NCBI RefSeq assembly: GCF_963169125.1 | Contig: NC_084793.1 | Span: 137,060,297-137,124,296, forward strand | Direction of reading: 5' to 3' | From: Humulus lupulus | Lineage: Eukaryota; Streptophyta; Magnoliopsida; Rosales; Cannabaceae | Length of the DNA: 64,000 nt | Shown: one piece after another, positions 12,193 through 22,141 of the stretch | Position numbering within the stretch: position 1 is the first letter of the stretch | Layout: the number at the start of each line of letters is the position of its first letter | The notes under the pieces: generated by a model | Told to the model about the DNA's origin: nothing | Seen by the model: the letters and a program-made list of their open reading frames with translations, nothing else | Databases searched by the model: none | Program-made: the position numbers and the translations under genes

Positions 12193-13032
12193 TTAATCCC
12201 TCTTCTTCTCACTAACATTCCTCTGAATCCTTTTTACTTTTATTGCCGTTTCTAGAACATTGGCATAGGTAGTGGTTCCCAGGTTTGCTAACTTAACCCC
12301 TAATTCCATCTTTGGTCTAAGTCCTCTGACGAACTTGGTCAACCTCGTAAAGTCGGTTGGGACCAACTCTGGTGCAAACTTGACTAATCGATTGAACTGA
12401 CGAGCATATTCTTCTATCATTAGCGATGAATGCCGAGGTGTAATACTTCTTGTGGAACAACTCCTTAAATCTTGTCCATATCATGGTGGTGACATCGTTA
12501 GTCTGGTGAGCTAAGTCCCACCATATTTTGGCATCCTTCTTGAGTAATGACGAGACGCAGGATATGCGGTCTGCATTACTGAGATTCATGTGCGTAAGAA
12601 TTGGCTTCACATTCCTTAGCCACTCTTCTGCCTCAAAGGGGTCTATAGTCCCTTCGAAGTTTGGAGCGTGCTGCTTGCGGAACCTCTCATACACTGACTC
12701 CATATTCGGTACTGGATGTGGCACGTAGTTCGTCACTGGCCATCCCCCATATGGACCAACTTGTTGGGGTGCTAGGGCCATTTGTTGTAGCTGCGGCTGC
12801 GGTTGCGGCGGAGGCTGAGGCTGAGTCTACGCCTGTTGACGTTGTTGCTGCAAGAGTTCCTCGACTTGTTGTCGCCGTCTAGCGATTTCCGCGATGTTGT
12901 CAACTGACGGTGTCGGCACGTTGCGGCTAGTAGTAGCACGCACTCCTCTTCTGCGAACTGGAGGGCATCATTGGTCGTTGGAACAACGTTGGAGGCGTTT
13001 CCGTTGGTGCGTGCAGATCTTCGAAGCGACAT
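12193..13032 (-). pseudogene. gag: gag of element A, frameshifted, zinc knuckle lost
   Basis: The minus-strand start MSLRRSARTN (13032) leads to a Q/P-rich N-terminus with a stop near 12825. The capsid-like region follows (YERFRKQHAPNFEGTIDP, DAKIWWDLAHQ, WTRFKELFHKKYY), which matches the plant retrotransposon gag domain. A frameshift near 12420 moves the rest (EYARQFNRLVKFAPELVPTD) to another frame, ending KKRD at 12193. The CCHC zinc knuckle expected between gag and protease is absent, and so is the protease active site. One deletion between about 12190 and 12060 probably removed both. Confidence 0.85.
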
Positions 13033-13041
13033 CTTCACCAA

Positions 13042-13564
13042 AAGTTCTAACAGTCGAGAACTTGTTAGAACTTACCCTAATAGGCTCTAAGGCAAAAACT
13101 TATTCTAAAACAAACATATCTCGGACCTATTTATTATGACTTCTTATGAAAAATTATATAGGTCTTTATTTATTATTAGAGTGGGTTTCTATACTTAGAA
13201 AAATAAGTCATCTTTATTTTCTAAGTGTGTTTCTAATCTTCCTATATGACTTAATTCTCAGGCTCGAAACTTATCTTTGTTCCAAAGTTAACCATATTGA
13301 GGGAGGGCTGGGATCAGTAAAATCGTTCCCACTACTAAGGCCCCCTAACTCTCAATAAGGAAACCATGTTCATTGATTTGTATCCACCCTCACCGAACTT
13401 AGTCATTATTCATTTTATTTATTACTTATTATGATTGCGAAAATAAAATTAAACTCATACATGATGATAAAATAACATGAAATCAATTTGGAAAAAATAA
13501 TTTTCACTTATTACAATCATAAAATAAAGAAATAAACAAAACAAACAATGAAAAACTAGCTATT
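13042..13564. other. AT-rich spacer between the extra ORF and gag in element A
   Basis: About 520 bases of AT-rich sequence with no ORF of note. Its position between two ORFs of one transcript and its composition would suit an intron, but I see no convincing donor/acceptor pair. The function is unknown. Confidence 0.4.
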
Positions 13565-14032
13565 CTAAAAATCGGGATCTTCTACATCCGATCCTTCATC
13601 TAACATATCATCATCTATCTCCTTATAATCATCATTGTCTTGAGCCTCAAAATTTCCTCGGGGAAGATTCAAGAAGATCCTATGTTGTTGCTCATTAGTG
13701 AATTGAAACTCTAAATCATAGGTGAACTTAAGTATGAGAGAATAATATCTTAGGGCTGCTTGTAAGTCATCATCATTATTTATATTCTCCCATATTTCTT
13801 CTAAAGTTAAAATTGCTGAAGGAAAATCTTTTAAAAGCCTAATTACTAGGACATATTGTTCTGCAGCTCTCATCATAATTTGCCTAGATTCTTGAAGGTG
13901 ACCTATCTCATTGTGGAACAAGATCAATCTCGGAGTGATCCTTTCTAGTGCTCCTACGGTGTTTCTTGGCTCCCTTATTCCTTTTAAAGCCTTAATGGCT
14001 CGGATATCCTCATTGCTTAAAGCTCCGTTCAT
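13565..14032 (-). CDS. extra 155-aa ORF upstream of gag in element A, unknown function
   Basis: An intact ORF in the same sense as gag-pol, starting 140 bases downstream of the PBS and ending 532 bases before the gag start. The protein starts MNGALSNEDIRAIKALKG, looks mostly helical (LQESRQIMMRAAEQYVLVIR) and ends in a strongly acidic tail (EIDDDMLDEGSDVEDPDF). I recognise no domain: no zinc knuckle, no signal peptide, no membrane segment, no nuclease or protease motif. It is the only uninterrupted reading frame of a plausible protein in an element whose gag and pol both carry frameshifts. Possible roles are an accessory factor such as a coat, trafficking or silencing-interfering protein, or a captured host fragment. 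These are guesses. Element B has only ~360 bases between PBS and gag and lacks it. Confidence 0.6.
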   Translation of the reverse strand: MNGALSNEDIRAIKALKGIREPRNTVGALERITPRLILFHNEIGHLQESRQIMMRAAEQYVLVIRLLKDFPSAILTLEEIWENINNDDDLQAALRYYSLILKFTYDLEFQFTNEQQHRIFLNLPRGNFEAQDNDDYKEIDDDMLDEGSDVEDPDF

Positions 14033-14171
14033 TCTTAACTGAAAACATAAACACTAAAGGTGTTAGCTATACACATAAGTAACATAACTAGTAACTTAAA
14101 CACTAACTTGGCGGTCCGATTCGGAGCTTTGAGCGTGTGTATCGAGGAGAACTTCATGCAAAGGAACCGTT

Positions 14172-14183
14172 GCTCTGATACCA
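14172..14183 (-). other. primer binding site of element A (initiator tRNA-Met)
   Basis: Minus-strand reading TGGTATCAGAGC, two bases inside the 5' LTR end. It is complementary to the 3' end of plant initiator tRNA-Met. Confidence 0.9.
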
Positions 14184-14185
14184 AC

Positions 14186-16108
14186 TGTAATGACCCACTA
14201 ATCTAGACTCTTGGACCATTATCGAACTATACATACAAATTCTTACTAAAACATACATTTGCGAAAATACCATAATTTATTATAAACTTGTAGAAACAAA
14301 GGTTACTTTCATAAAATTAAGTAGGATATGGGTACCCATTGTCTTTAAAACAAAAATAACTTAAAGTGAAAAGAGTTACATAGAAAATGCGGAAAATACA
14401 TGTAAAACCATAAAAAAGGTAAAATGAGACTACATCCTCGAATCGAATAACGCTCGGCTCCTTGACTCCATTCACCATCGATACACATCCTCTAAGCGTC
14501 ACGAATCTTACCGCCTCTAAAGCTTATTTCCTGCACATAAACAGAAAGGAATGAGCCTAATGCCCAGCAAGGAAAAATCTAACACATAGTCATACACATC
14601 AATTTCATAATAACGTAAAGACATATCATAACACATAATACACTTATTATAATGGCCATTATTACTTGGGGTCCCATAGACTAAACAAGCTTATGCCCAT
14701 GAGATTAGTGGGGTCCTACCAGCTAAATAGGCATATGCCCACAATCTTTTTGGGGTCTTGTTAGTCAAATAGGGCATAAGCCCAAGCCTACAACAAACAC
14801 ATGCATAACAAATTCATAACATATTCATAACATATCATAACATAACACATAAGATAACATAAACATAAACATATAGATTCTAGCCTATTTTCCTTACCAA
14901 AGTTACCGGGATATGATGGACTGAGTTTAGGACTTTTGGAACACTCCTAAAACCATAATGAACAAGAGTGAGTCTAAAGAAGGAAAATAGATGAAATGAA
15001 AGGGATGGAAAGACTAAACCATTGAAAGTCACACTTACCAAACTTATGTGCTTCAAGAACTTAGATCCCCTAACCAAAATGAAGATTAAGGTTAGAGATT
15101 GAGTAGAAGACTATGAGGAAGAAAATAACATAATACAGAAATGAACTAGAGTTTTGGTTACCTCAAAGACTTGTAAGATAGATCTACACCACAACCGAAA
15201 TACTATAGAATCTCACTTCCCAAAGTGTTTGATAAGCTTATGATGTTTAAGCTTATGATTTCCCAAACCAGGTGTTTACACTCTCACACTCACTTAGCAC
15301 TAGCAGCTTCTGAACTTAGAGTAAAAGGTGAATAATGGCTGGGTACTAGGTCCTATTTATAGAGTTTGGGATTGAAAGTATCTTGATTTTACTTGAATAA
15401 AAATAATGGCTTTTTAGGTGAAAATCATTTGAATAATCGTTCAGCAGAGGCTGAAGACTCGTTCAAAAGATGCTGGACTGTTGAAGGAGTTTGAATGGCT
15501 GAAAGGAAATAAATTCAAAAGAGTTTGAATTTATGCTAGAGGAGGCGATATATCGCCCCCTGTAGGCGATATATCGCCTGGGCCAGTATGCCCGAGGCGA
15601 CCGTGCATCCTTTCGTGTTTTTCGTATCTACGTGCTGCGATATATCGCCCCCTATAGCTGCGATATATCGGCACACGCTGAATAATTAAACACGAAATTA
15701 CACATTTTTAGCTATGTTTGAATGGAGTAAACAGCCTTGACTATGCCCTCAACATATTCAAAGCTGCTGACTGACCTTATATCATTCAAACTTTACCCTT
15801 ATTTAATTTAATCCTCAAAAATACTTAATCCTTAATTACCATTCATAACATGTGCTTAAAATCCTATTGGTTGATATTTAAACCTTATAATATAACAAAT
15901 ACTATCCTTAATATCAGTCATATAATCAAACCTTAGGTTATACTTAATATTCTTAAACTATAGGTTAAACTTAGAAAATCTATAAGTACTACTATGAGTG
16001 TCCAAATAATTCCCGGTCTGAACCAAAAATCCACAGTAACAATGATAATACTATACATACTATCATACTACTATCTATCTTAGCTAAGTAAAGTTCTTGG
16101 ACTCTACA
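14186..16108 (-). repeat. 5' LTR of element A (1923 bp)
   Basis: Same length as the 3' LTR. Differences include AGACCTGC/AGATCTAC near 15180, CTCATACTC/CTCACACTC near 15285 and AACGTATTC/AACATATTC near 15750, all single-base changes with no indels noticed. As the 5' LTR it would drive the element from the TATA box at 15353-15362. Confidence 0.95.
15353..15362 (-). promoter_or_regulatory. TATA box of element A promoter (5' LTR)
   Basis: CTATAAATAG on the minus strand, followed downstream by the leader and the PBS. This is the probable transcription start region of the whole element. Confidence 0.65.
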
Positions 16109-16113
16109 GCATA
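16109..16113. repeat. target-site duplication of element A (right copy, GCATA)
   Basis: Perfect match to 6790-6794. Confidence 0.95.
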
Positions 16114-16525
16114 CCAAGCACCAATATTATGCATAAATTATCAAATTTCATTATCACTAGATGCACTCATACTTACTATGCCTTCCATACCAATACATAG
16201 GTATAGCATATAAGTTCAATCTAAACATATAATCACCTAAAATCCATACACCAATCATTATCCAAGTATTCATCCACATGCAAGAGCAATGCTAATCAAC
16301 ATGCCTTAATATCATCACACAGCAGTCAAGGGCCAGGCCCTATCCGTATCTCATGCTCCCTATTAATCATACCAATTAATACACTCATATTCCATTCAAG
16401 CACTTAAGCATACAATTTCATGTATTCCATTACCGACCCTTGAGTCGAGCTTGTCTTTAGTGGCGAGTGTACATGTCCAGCTAGTCTTCAGGAACCCATA
16501 AACCTAGACCGCTCTGATACCAAGT
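16114..16525 (-). other. leader of O1 with primer binding site
   Basis: Continuation of O1 to the right of A. It resembles the leader of B (about 45490-45707), including GGCGAGTGTACATGTCCAGC. The PBS is at 16511-16522 (TGGTATCAGAGC on the minus strand), next to the 5' LTR. Confidence 0.75.
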
Positions 16526-18852
16526 TATAACGCCCTGGGTAACCAAGACTGTTACATTGTGTGTTTAAAATAGTGCAAGACCTGCTAATCAAGTCATTTA
16601 AACAAAATGTGAATCTAACATCATTAACTTGGGTTAGGAATAAAAGATTTTGGTCATAAACATGTTATTTTATTAAAAATGATAGTTTAGCACACGGAAT
16701 CTCAAAACAGGGTTTAAATGACATATTTATAAAAATTTCAGAAGTTATAAACAACAATCAGGCCACTCTAATGGAAAAATTCACATTTTAGGTTTCCATC
16801 CCTGTACAATCCCTCAACTGTGGTGGCCGAGTAGCTGACAATGCACACCTCTCCCCCAGAGCTCTCCAACTCATGGTTGAATCTACATACCCTTGCCTTT
16901 ACCTGCACCACGTAGCACCCGTGAGCCGAGGCCCAGCAAGAAAACATAACAACATGGCATGATCAATATCAATAACCAAATATCTCACAATGCATAACCA
17001 AGAATTCAGCAATTCATAACATTCACCTATTCAATGATATCAGTCGACAATTTACCAATTTGTCATCTAGATAATCAACATATCATATTTATCAGATTGC
17101 AACAACAATGAAATGCATAATCAACAGTTTATCTCAATCATTACACAATATTTAGGGTCGGCACCCTTAGACCGCTCCCTCTGTTTAACCCACTGTCTTC
17201 GGCTCACTTAGGCCGCCCCCAGTGTAATACCCACTGACTCCGGCCAGCTTAACCGAGCTCAGTGATTAATAAGCTGTCCTCGGCTACCAGTGTCCAAGCC
17301 GCGCCATGTGCGCAAATATTATTTACGGCACCCTAGGCCGTTTATCTTATGTCCCATGGCCTAATACCATCTATGACATCATACATATATAGGGAGCTCT
17401 TAGTCCCATCACAATCACATAATAATGCATACAAATATAGGGAACACTTAGTCCCAACCTAACCATATAATCAAGTGCAGTTTTCTTACCTCTCGTTCAA
17501 GCGAGAAACACTTTACGAATGACCCTCGAGAGCGATCGATCTTTTAATCCCTTAGCAGTCACCTAGTCATAACCAAATATGGAATCCAATTAATGAAAAT
17601 ACCAATAAATGAATCTTACTCTAAACCTCACTCCTGAGACCCCGAATTGTACCCAAACGGTGAGTAGATTCGATCTCGAGCCTTAAGGATTGAAACCCCG
17701 AGCCAAAAACCCTTAAAAACACCTAAAATATGCATCTGAGAAAACAGGGTAGCGCTACAGCGCTACCCCCCTAGCGCCCCAGCACTACAACCAGGGACAT
17801 TTTTCCCTGGCTAGCGCTGTAGCGCTACCCTCTGGGCGCTATAACGCTAGGACCAGGCAGACATGGCCCTGGTTCTTCTTCCTTCGAATTTTCCATTTTC
17901 AACCAGTTTCAAAAGCTTCCAAACACCATTTTAAACCCCCAAATGAACCCAAATACCATATATAATAGTCCTAGGCATCATAATCTACCCAAACTTTGCC
18001 GAAAACTCCATTGAATTCTCTACTTTCAAACTCAAAATCTCAACTGAACTCAGCAACAAAACAGAGCAGAAAACCAGAGTTCTAGTGGTTAGAATCTTAC
18101 CTCAAGCTCGGTATGAACTCCTCTTCAATGATGGAACACTACCCTAGATCCTCAACACTTGATTCCCCAGCTTAATTCCTCAAAAGAAGCTTCAAAATTG
18201 AAGAAGAAAAAGCAAGAAAATGGCAGTCGGTTGATGAAGGAAGAGATGCTCTGTTTTTCCTACAACCTTCTACTATTTTCCAGCCTAATTATCAATATAT
18301 ATCCTTAAAGGTAAAATGACCTAAATGCCCTCAAGCTTAATTAAAATCCTTAACAGCCACCAAGGGCAAAATCGTCCTTTCGTACCTATCTCGTTAATCA
18401 TAATTAACACCCTCCAATTCCTGTTATTCCCAATATTCTCAAATACCAATAATTCATATCCTGTTACCCCTTAACTCCCAGCAATGCTCTAATCACCAAA
18501 TTACCCCTGGGACTCAACCCGGGCCTCGAACTTAACCCTGTTATGACCCAACCGCTAACTAATACTCAATGATCGTCTCATGTCCAAAAGCTCGAACAAA
18601 TCAACATTATAATGTGGCCTCAATAATAGCTACCAATATACATACAATTTATACAATTATGCCCTCAATGGGCCAAATTACCAAAATGCCCCTATAACAA
18701 AATATACCCATATGCATGTATTTATCATCATATAATATATATGATCCACCTAAACATGCATATAATCATATAATAGCACAAATGATCAATTATGGCCCTC
18801 CTAGCCTCCTAATCAAGGTCCTAAACCTTATTAGGAAATTTGGGTCGTTACA
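16526..18852 (-). repeat. 5' LTR of O1 (about 2.33 kb)
   Basis: It begins TATAACGCCC (TG decayed to TA) and ends GGGTCGTTACA. It contains the conserved CTGCACCACGTAGCACCCG block (about 16905-16925), hairpins such as ACGGCACCCTAGGCCGT (17325-17341), and paired CTAGCGCTGTAGCGCTA-type palindromes (17750-17850). The same family in forward orientation lies at 61624-64000. Confidence 0.85.
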
Positions 18853-18857
18853 TCAAG
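18853..18857. repeat. target-site duplication of O1 (right copy, TCAAG)
   Basis: Matches 3122-3126. Confidence 0.85.
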
Positions 18858-19547
18858 CCTCCCTTCCAAGCCAATTCTCTAATTGATTCAACCCACCAAA
18901 GCTCCAAGAGGTTAAGTGTATAACGTGAAAGAGAGAAGGAGGAGCTAATAAGATTCTTTTATTTTCCTTATGTTTCCTAACCCATCTAAGGGGTTCCCAG
19001 CCAACCAAGTCCTACACTTGGACAGAAATGACCAAATTGACCCTTTGCCCTTAGCCTATTCATCAAATGTTCTCTAGGGCAATTTTGTCCTTTGTCTCAT
19101 ACCCCGCTGCTCACAATTTACGTCCTATAATTCCCATTACTTCCAATATTCTCAAATGATTACCAAATAATTTTCCATTACCCACTAGTTCCTGGTAATG
19201 TACTAAATTACCAAAATACCCCCAACCTCACCCCGAGCTGGGTATAAAACCCCGTTGTGACTTTTCTGCTAACTTGCTCATTAGGATCGTCTCGCGTCGA
19301 GTAACCCAAATATATCCACATAATAATGTGGTCTCAATCACACAAACACATATTTGCATTTATACCCTGAACGGGTCAAATTACTAAAATACCCTTCTTA
19401 TAAGAAACGGGCCCACATACACATATTTAATATTTCTAACATGCAATCATAATTATATTATAATATAATTCACATAATAACACAGTTATTGCCTCCCGGC
19501 CCCCTAATCCAGGCACAAAGCCACATTAGGAAATTTGAGATGTTACA
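18858..19547 (-). mobile_element. Ty3/gypsy solo LTR 'L0', second part
   Basis: It resumes the LTR split by O1 and ends GATGTTACA. It contains the common chromovirus-LTR stretch with AATATATCCACATAATAATG and GGTCTCAA (compare 38555-38580 and 47775-47810). Confidence 0.75.
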
Positions 19548-19552
19548 CTGTC

Positions 19553-19926
19553 AGCCTCACTGGCCGTGGTCACTGACTTTTGTTCAGTGGCCGCGGCCAC
19601 ATGCCATTTTCAAGACAAAAAAGTAATTTTTCCAAAACGTTCTAAATCCTTTCCCACATGATTTTGTAACCTCCAAACACCTATTGGGAGTTAAAAACAT
19701 GTCTCCAATAGCCATATTTTATCATGGCTTTGTAAAATCCAATCTCAAATGTGTAACATATAATATACACATTATTGGGTAATATTTGGGAGTTACAAAT
19801 TTGTAACTGATTTTGTAACTCCAAAATATGTCACATTTGGGCACACACGTGTCTAATTTTTGTGACTCTCAATAATATGTTACAAGATGTGACAAATCAC
19901 ATTTTGTCACATTATTTAATCTAACA
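19553..19926 (-). mobile_element. copia-like LTR, right part
   Basis: It resumes directly after the imperfect CTGTC duplication of L0 and runs to TAATCTAACA. It includes GTGGCCGCGGCCAC (19579-19592 region), a GC-rich palindrome in otherwise AT-rich sequence. See the left part at 51-668. Confidence 0.45.
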
Positions 19927-20543
19927 TTATATTATATGAAATAATATGACATACATTCCTTAGCCACCCAAGTGGGGACATGAGGATCGATTTTCCAGGG
20001 TTGTTTTCCTAGTTTCCTCACAGAATTGTACTTTATTTGTTTGTGTATTTATTTTTCAATTAAAGTATATAGAAAAGGAATGAATGCGTGTTATATTTCC
20101 TTAAAGATACGAAGGCAGTGTAGAAAGTTGTATTTTTTTATTGATTGTAATTGTTTGTACAACATTGCTGAGCTTTTAGCTCACCCCCTTATTTCTCCCT
20201 TTCAGATAGACATTAGGTTACTTATGTGGCACGCATGGTGAACTGGGAGTTTCCATGGTTATAATTATGTATGCTGCGGGAAGCCAGTTGATGGGGACGA
20301 TCCAGAAACACCATAGAATAATGATTAGTCTATTTTTTTGTTTGTTTTATTCTCAAAATCGGTGTGTTGTATTATTTTCTAGGAAATTGCACAAAGACAT
20401 TTTGTTTTAATTTTTAAACATTTGGGCCCATACTGCATTATTTTAATAAGGCCCCACAGAACTTTTGGACTATTATTGGTATTTTTCTATATAAGTATAA
20501 AAATGTTATTTTTGCAAAATTAGACAAATTAGGGCGTTTTACA
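19927..20543 (+). mobile_element. gypsy LTR remnant, 3' part, forward
   Basis: It ends TTAGGGCGTTTTACA, matching the forward end GGGCGTTACA of chromovirus LTRs (34536-34546). It has a weak version of the TTGCTGAGCTTTTAGCTCAC block (20164-20184). The left boundary is unclear, since the first ~60 bases may belong to the copia side. The 71-codon ORF at 20026-20241 lies inside LTR sequence and is not a gene. Confidence 0.5.
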
Positions 20544-20897
20544 TCCTTATTGTCAATATTAGCAACTACAATCATGCATCAAAGTAAAAAGTTTACACAA
20601 TACCTAATTTATATATTAAAATTGCATCACATAATGAAACGAAAAAAAAATATAAGCACATAAAGTAACTTACTAATACATATAAAAATTCATTGAACAT
20701 AAAGAAAGATTAGAAAAAAAATTCAAAAAAATTCAGAAGGTACCATTAAACAACCAACATAAACAGTTGACTATGAACGAATGATCAAGACAACTCACCC
20801 AGCATCACAAAATGAAAAAGAAAAAAAAGTTTATAAACATATAAAGTTACTAGTAAATATAAAAGTTCATTGAACACATAGAAAAATTAGAACAATA
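20544..20897. other. AT-rich sequence without recognisable feature
   Basis: About 350 bases, strongly A-rich, with two loosely similar stretches (AAGTTACT..TAAATATAAAA..TTCATTGAACA near 20655-20700 and 20845-20880), suggesting an old local duplication. No coding signal. Confidence 0.4.
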
Positions 20898-21100
20898 TGT
20901 ATATATTATTCGGAGAGAAGATCATCCAACATTTACCACCGAATCCTCCCCATAAATTATTGATTATATACATCTTTTTATTTAGTAGTCTTTATTGTGT
21001 ACAACTATATTTTTGCTCATATCACTGTATATATTTGTGTATAAATATGAAGAGATAATATCAATAACAGTAAGCTGCACATAATTCATTCTAGTCTCCA
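20898..21100 (+). repeat. 5' LTR of a short-LTR copia element (left end uncertain)
   Basis: The right end AGTCTCCA lies two bases before a Met-type PBS. A TATA-like TGTATAAATATG is at about 21039. The left end is placed at TGTATATATT only because it begins with TG and gives a short LTR, as is common in the Ale/Retrofit group. Confidence 0.45.
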
Positions 21101-21102
21101 TA

Positions 21103-21114
21103 TGGTACCAGAGC
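21103..21114 (+). other. primer binding site of the copia element
   Basis: TGGTACCAGAGC, one mismatch to the initiator tRNA-Met complement TGGTATCAGAGC. It precedes the gag start by 53 bases. Confidence 0.75.
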
Positions 21115-21167
21115 CATAATCTCCATCGAGTCTCATACGATCCTAAGCATCTCCTTTCTTCTTAACC

Positions 21168-21326
21168 ATGACAACAGAAAAAAGCAACCAATCAATTGTT
21201 ACTATCCCTTCTAATCACAATAATCTTATTGCCTTCAATTCAACACAATTTCCTGTCAAGTTGACCTCTGCAAATTACCCTTCATGGAAGGCTCAATTTG
21301 ACTCATTGCTTTTTGGTTATGACCTG
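21168..21326 (+). pseudogene. gag: copia gag N-terminus, truncated at codon 53
   Basis: The ATG at 21168 opens MTTEKSNQSI and continues through FPVKLTSANYPSW and KAQFDSLLFGYDL. This is the characteristic N-terminus of plant copia gag proteins of the Ale/Retrofit type. The frame is open for 53 codons and is then cut exactly by the TG of element C's LTR. The rest of this copia element is not in the window. Confidence 0.8.
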
Positions 21327-22086
21327 TGTACGCCCTAATTTTCCAACGGGCTAATAGCGAGCTGAGATACGGCCTAAACTATATCAGCCACATGGATCCC
21401 CCATGACCGGAGCTGTTGTCGTCAGGTCCTACCCCGTTAGCTCGCGGTATCCAAGGGTTCACCAATGATTACTTAAGGACTGAGTCTGGATTCTGAAGGC
21501 CACAGGTCGAGGGAAGCATCCAGCTCGTGGGGCGAGCTAGAGTTGGAGGCTGTGACCTTTTGTAAAGTCAACCACGCAAGGTAAACGTGCATATATCCGA
21601 TATCACGTGTCTGATATATCCCTGACTTCTCGAACACGCAGCATGAACGTGCGTATTCAGACACCCACGACTGGGTTGGGCCGTGCGGCCCATTATCCCC
21701 CTTACCTATTGATTAGACCACACTTCATGTGTCAGGTTTTAGGAATTAATCATGAATGTCACAGAGTTGACATGATAGGTAAGAAGGTCACGGGATGACC
21801 TTCTTACCAACTCCCAGGTGCCCTCTCCTATAAATATGGAGACCCTGGGACTTGCAAAGGGTTGGATTCTATTGTGTAAGGAAATACCTTGTAAGAGAAT
21901 ACCAAGCATATATCAATAATAATGACTGGTGGAGTAGAATGATTTTAACCTTTGAACCACCTAAAAAACGTAATTGTGTCACCAGTCCATCTCAAAAAGA
22001 TCATCCATTTGTTTCGATTCATAGTTAAGCACTAATCCCTTCCTCTTATTTTCTTAATTACCTGTTGGCGAAGAACCGCGTCAACA
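21327..22086 (+). repeat. 5' LTR of element C (760 bp)
   Basis: TGTACGCCCT to GCGTCAACA, with a TATA box CTATAAATATGG at 21828-21839. The target duplication at the left should be ACCTG (21322-21326). Its partner is lost with the 3' end. The terminus TGTTGGCGAAGAACCGCGTCAACA is itself an imperfect inverted repeat. Confidence 0.85.
21828..21839 (+). promoter_or_regulatory. TATA box of element C LTR
   Basis: CTATAAATATGG, about 250 bases before the LTR end, a normal distance for a plant LTR promoter. Confidence 0.65.
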
Positions 22087-22088
22087 GT

Positions 22089-22108
22089 TTGGTGCTTTCA
22101 TTGAGAAC
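22089..22108 (+). other. primer-binding-site position of element C
   Basis: TTGGTGCTTTCATTGAGAAC directly after the LTR. The near-identical TTGGTGCTTCCATTGAGAGC follows the LTR of element D, so the site is shared by two diverged elements. I do not assign the tRNA. Confidence 0.6.
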
Positions 22109-22141
22109 AAGTTAGATTGGTGCTATCGCAAACATCCAACT

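Larger units (their letters stand above)
6795..16108 (-). mobile_element. complete young Ty3/gypsy chromovirus 'A'
   Basis: A 9.3-kb minus-strand element. Its order on the minus strand is 5' LTR (14186-16108), initiator-Met PBS, extra ORF (13565-14032), gag (12193-13032), pol ending in a chromodomain (8754-12110), PPT (8718-8736) and 3' LTR (6795-8717). Both LTRs are 1923 bp and I count about eleven differences by eye (~0.6%). The 5-bp GCATA duplication is perfect. Long LTRs, the C-terminal chromodomain and the Met PBS suggest the Tekay clade of chromoviruses, which is an inference. Coding capacity is broken in several places despite the recent insertion. Confidence 0.95.
3127..18852 (-). mobile_element. 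old Ty3/gypsy element 'O1' (contains nested element A)
   Basis: Minus-strand element bounded by TCAAG duplications. Its parts are a truncated 3' LTR (3127-3667), a strongly decayed internal region (3668-6794), nested element A (6795-16108), the leader (16114-16525), an initiator-Met PBS (16511-16522) and the full 5' LTR (16526-18852). It belongs to the same general group as B, with a long LTR beginning TGTAAYGC and ending GGGTCGTTACA. It is non-functional. Confidence 0.8.

Noticed and set aside
14172..14183. tRNA gene fragments at the PBS sites
   Set aside because: Only 12-14 nt complementary to the tRNA 3' end are present next to LTRs; these are primer sites, not tRNA genes.
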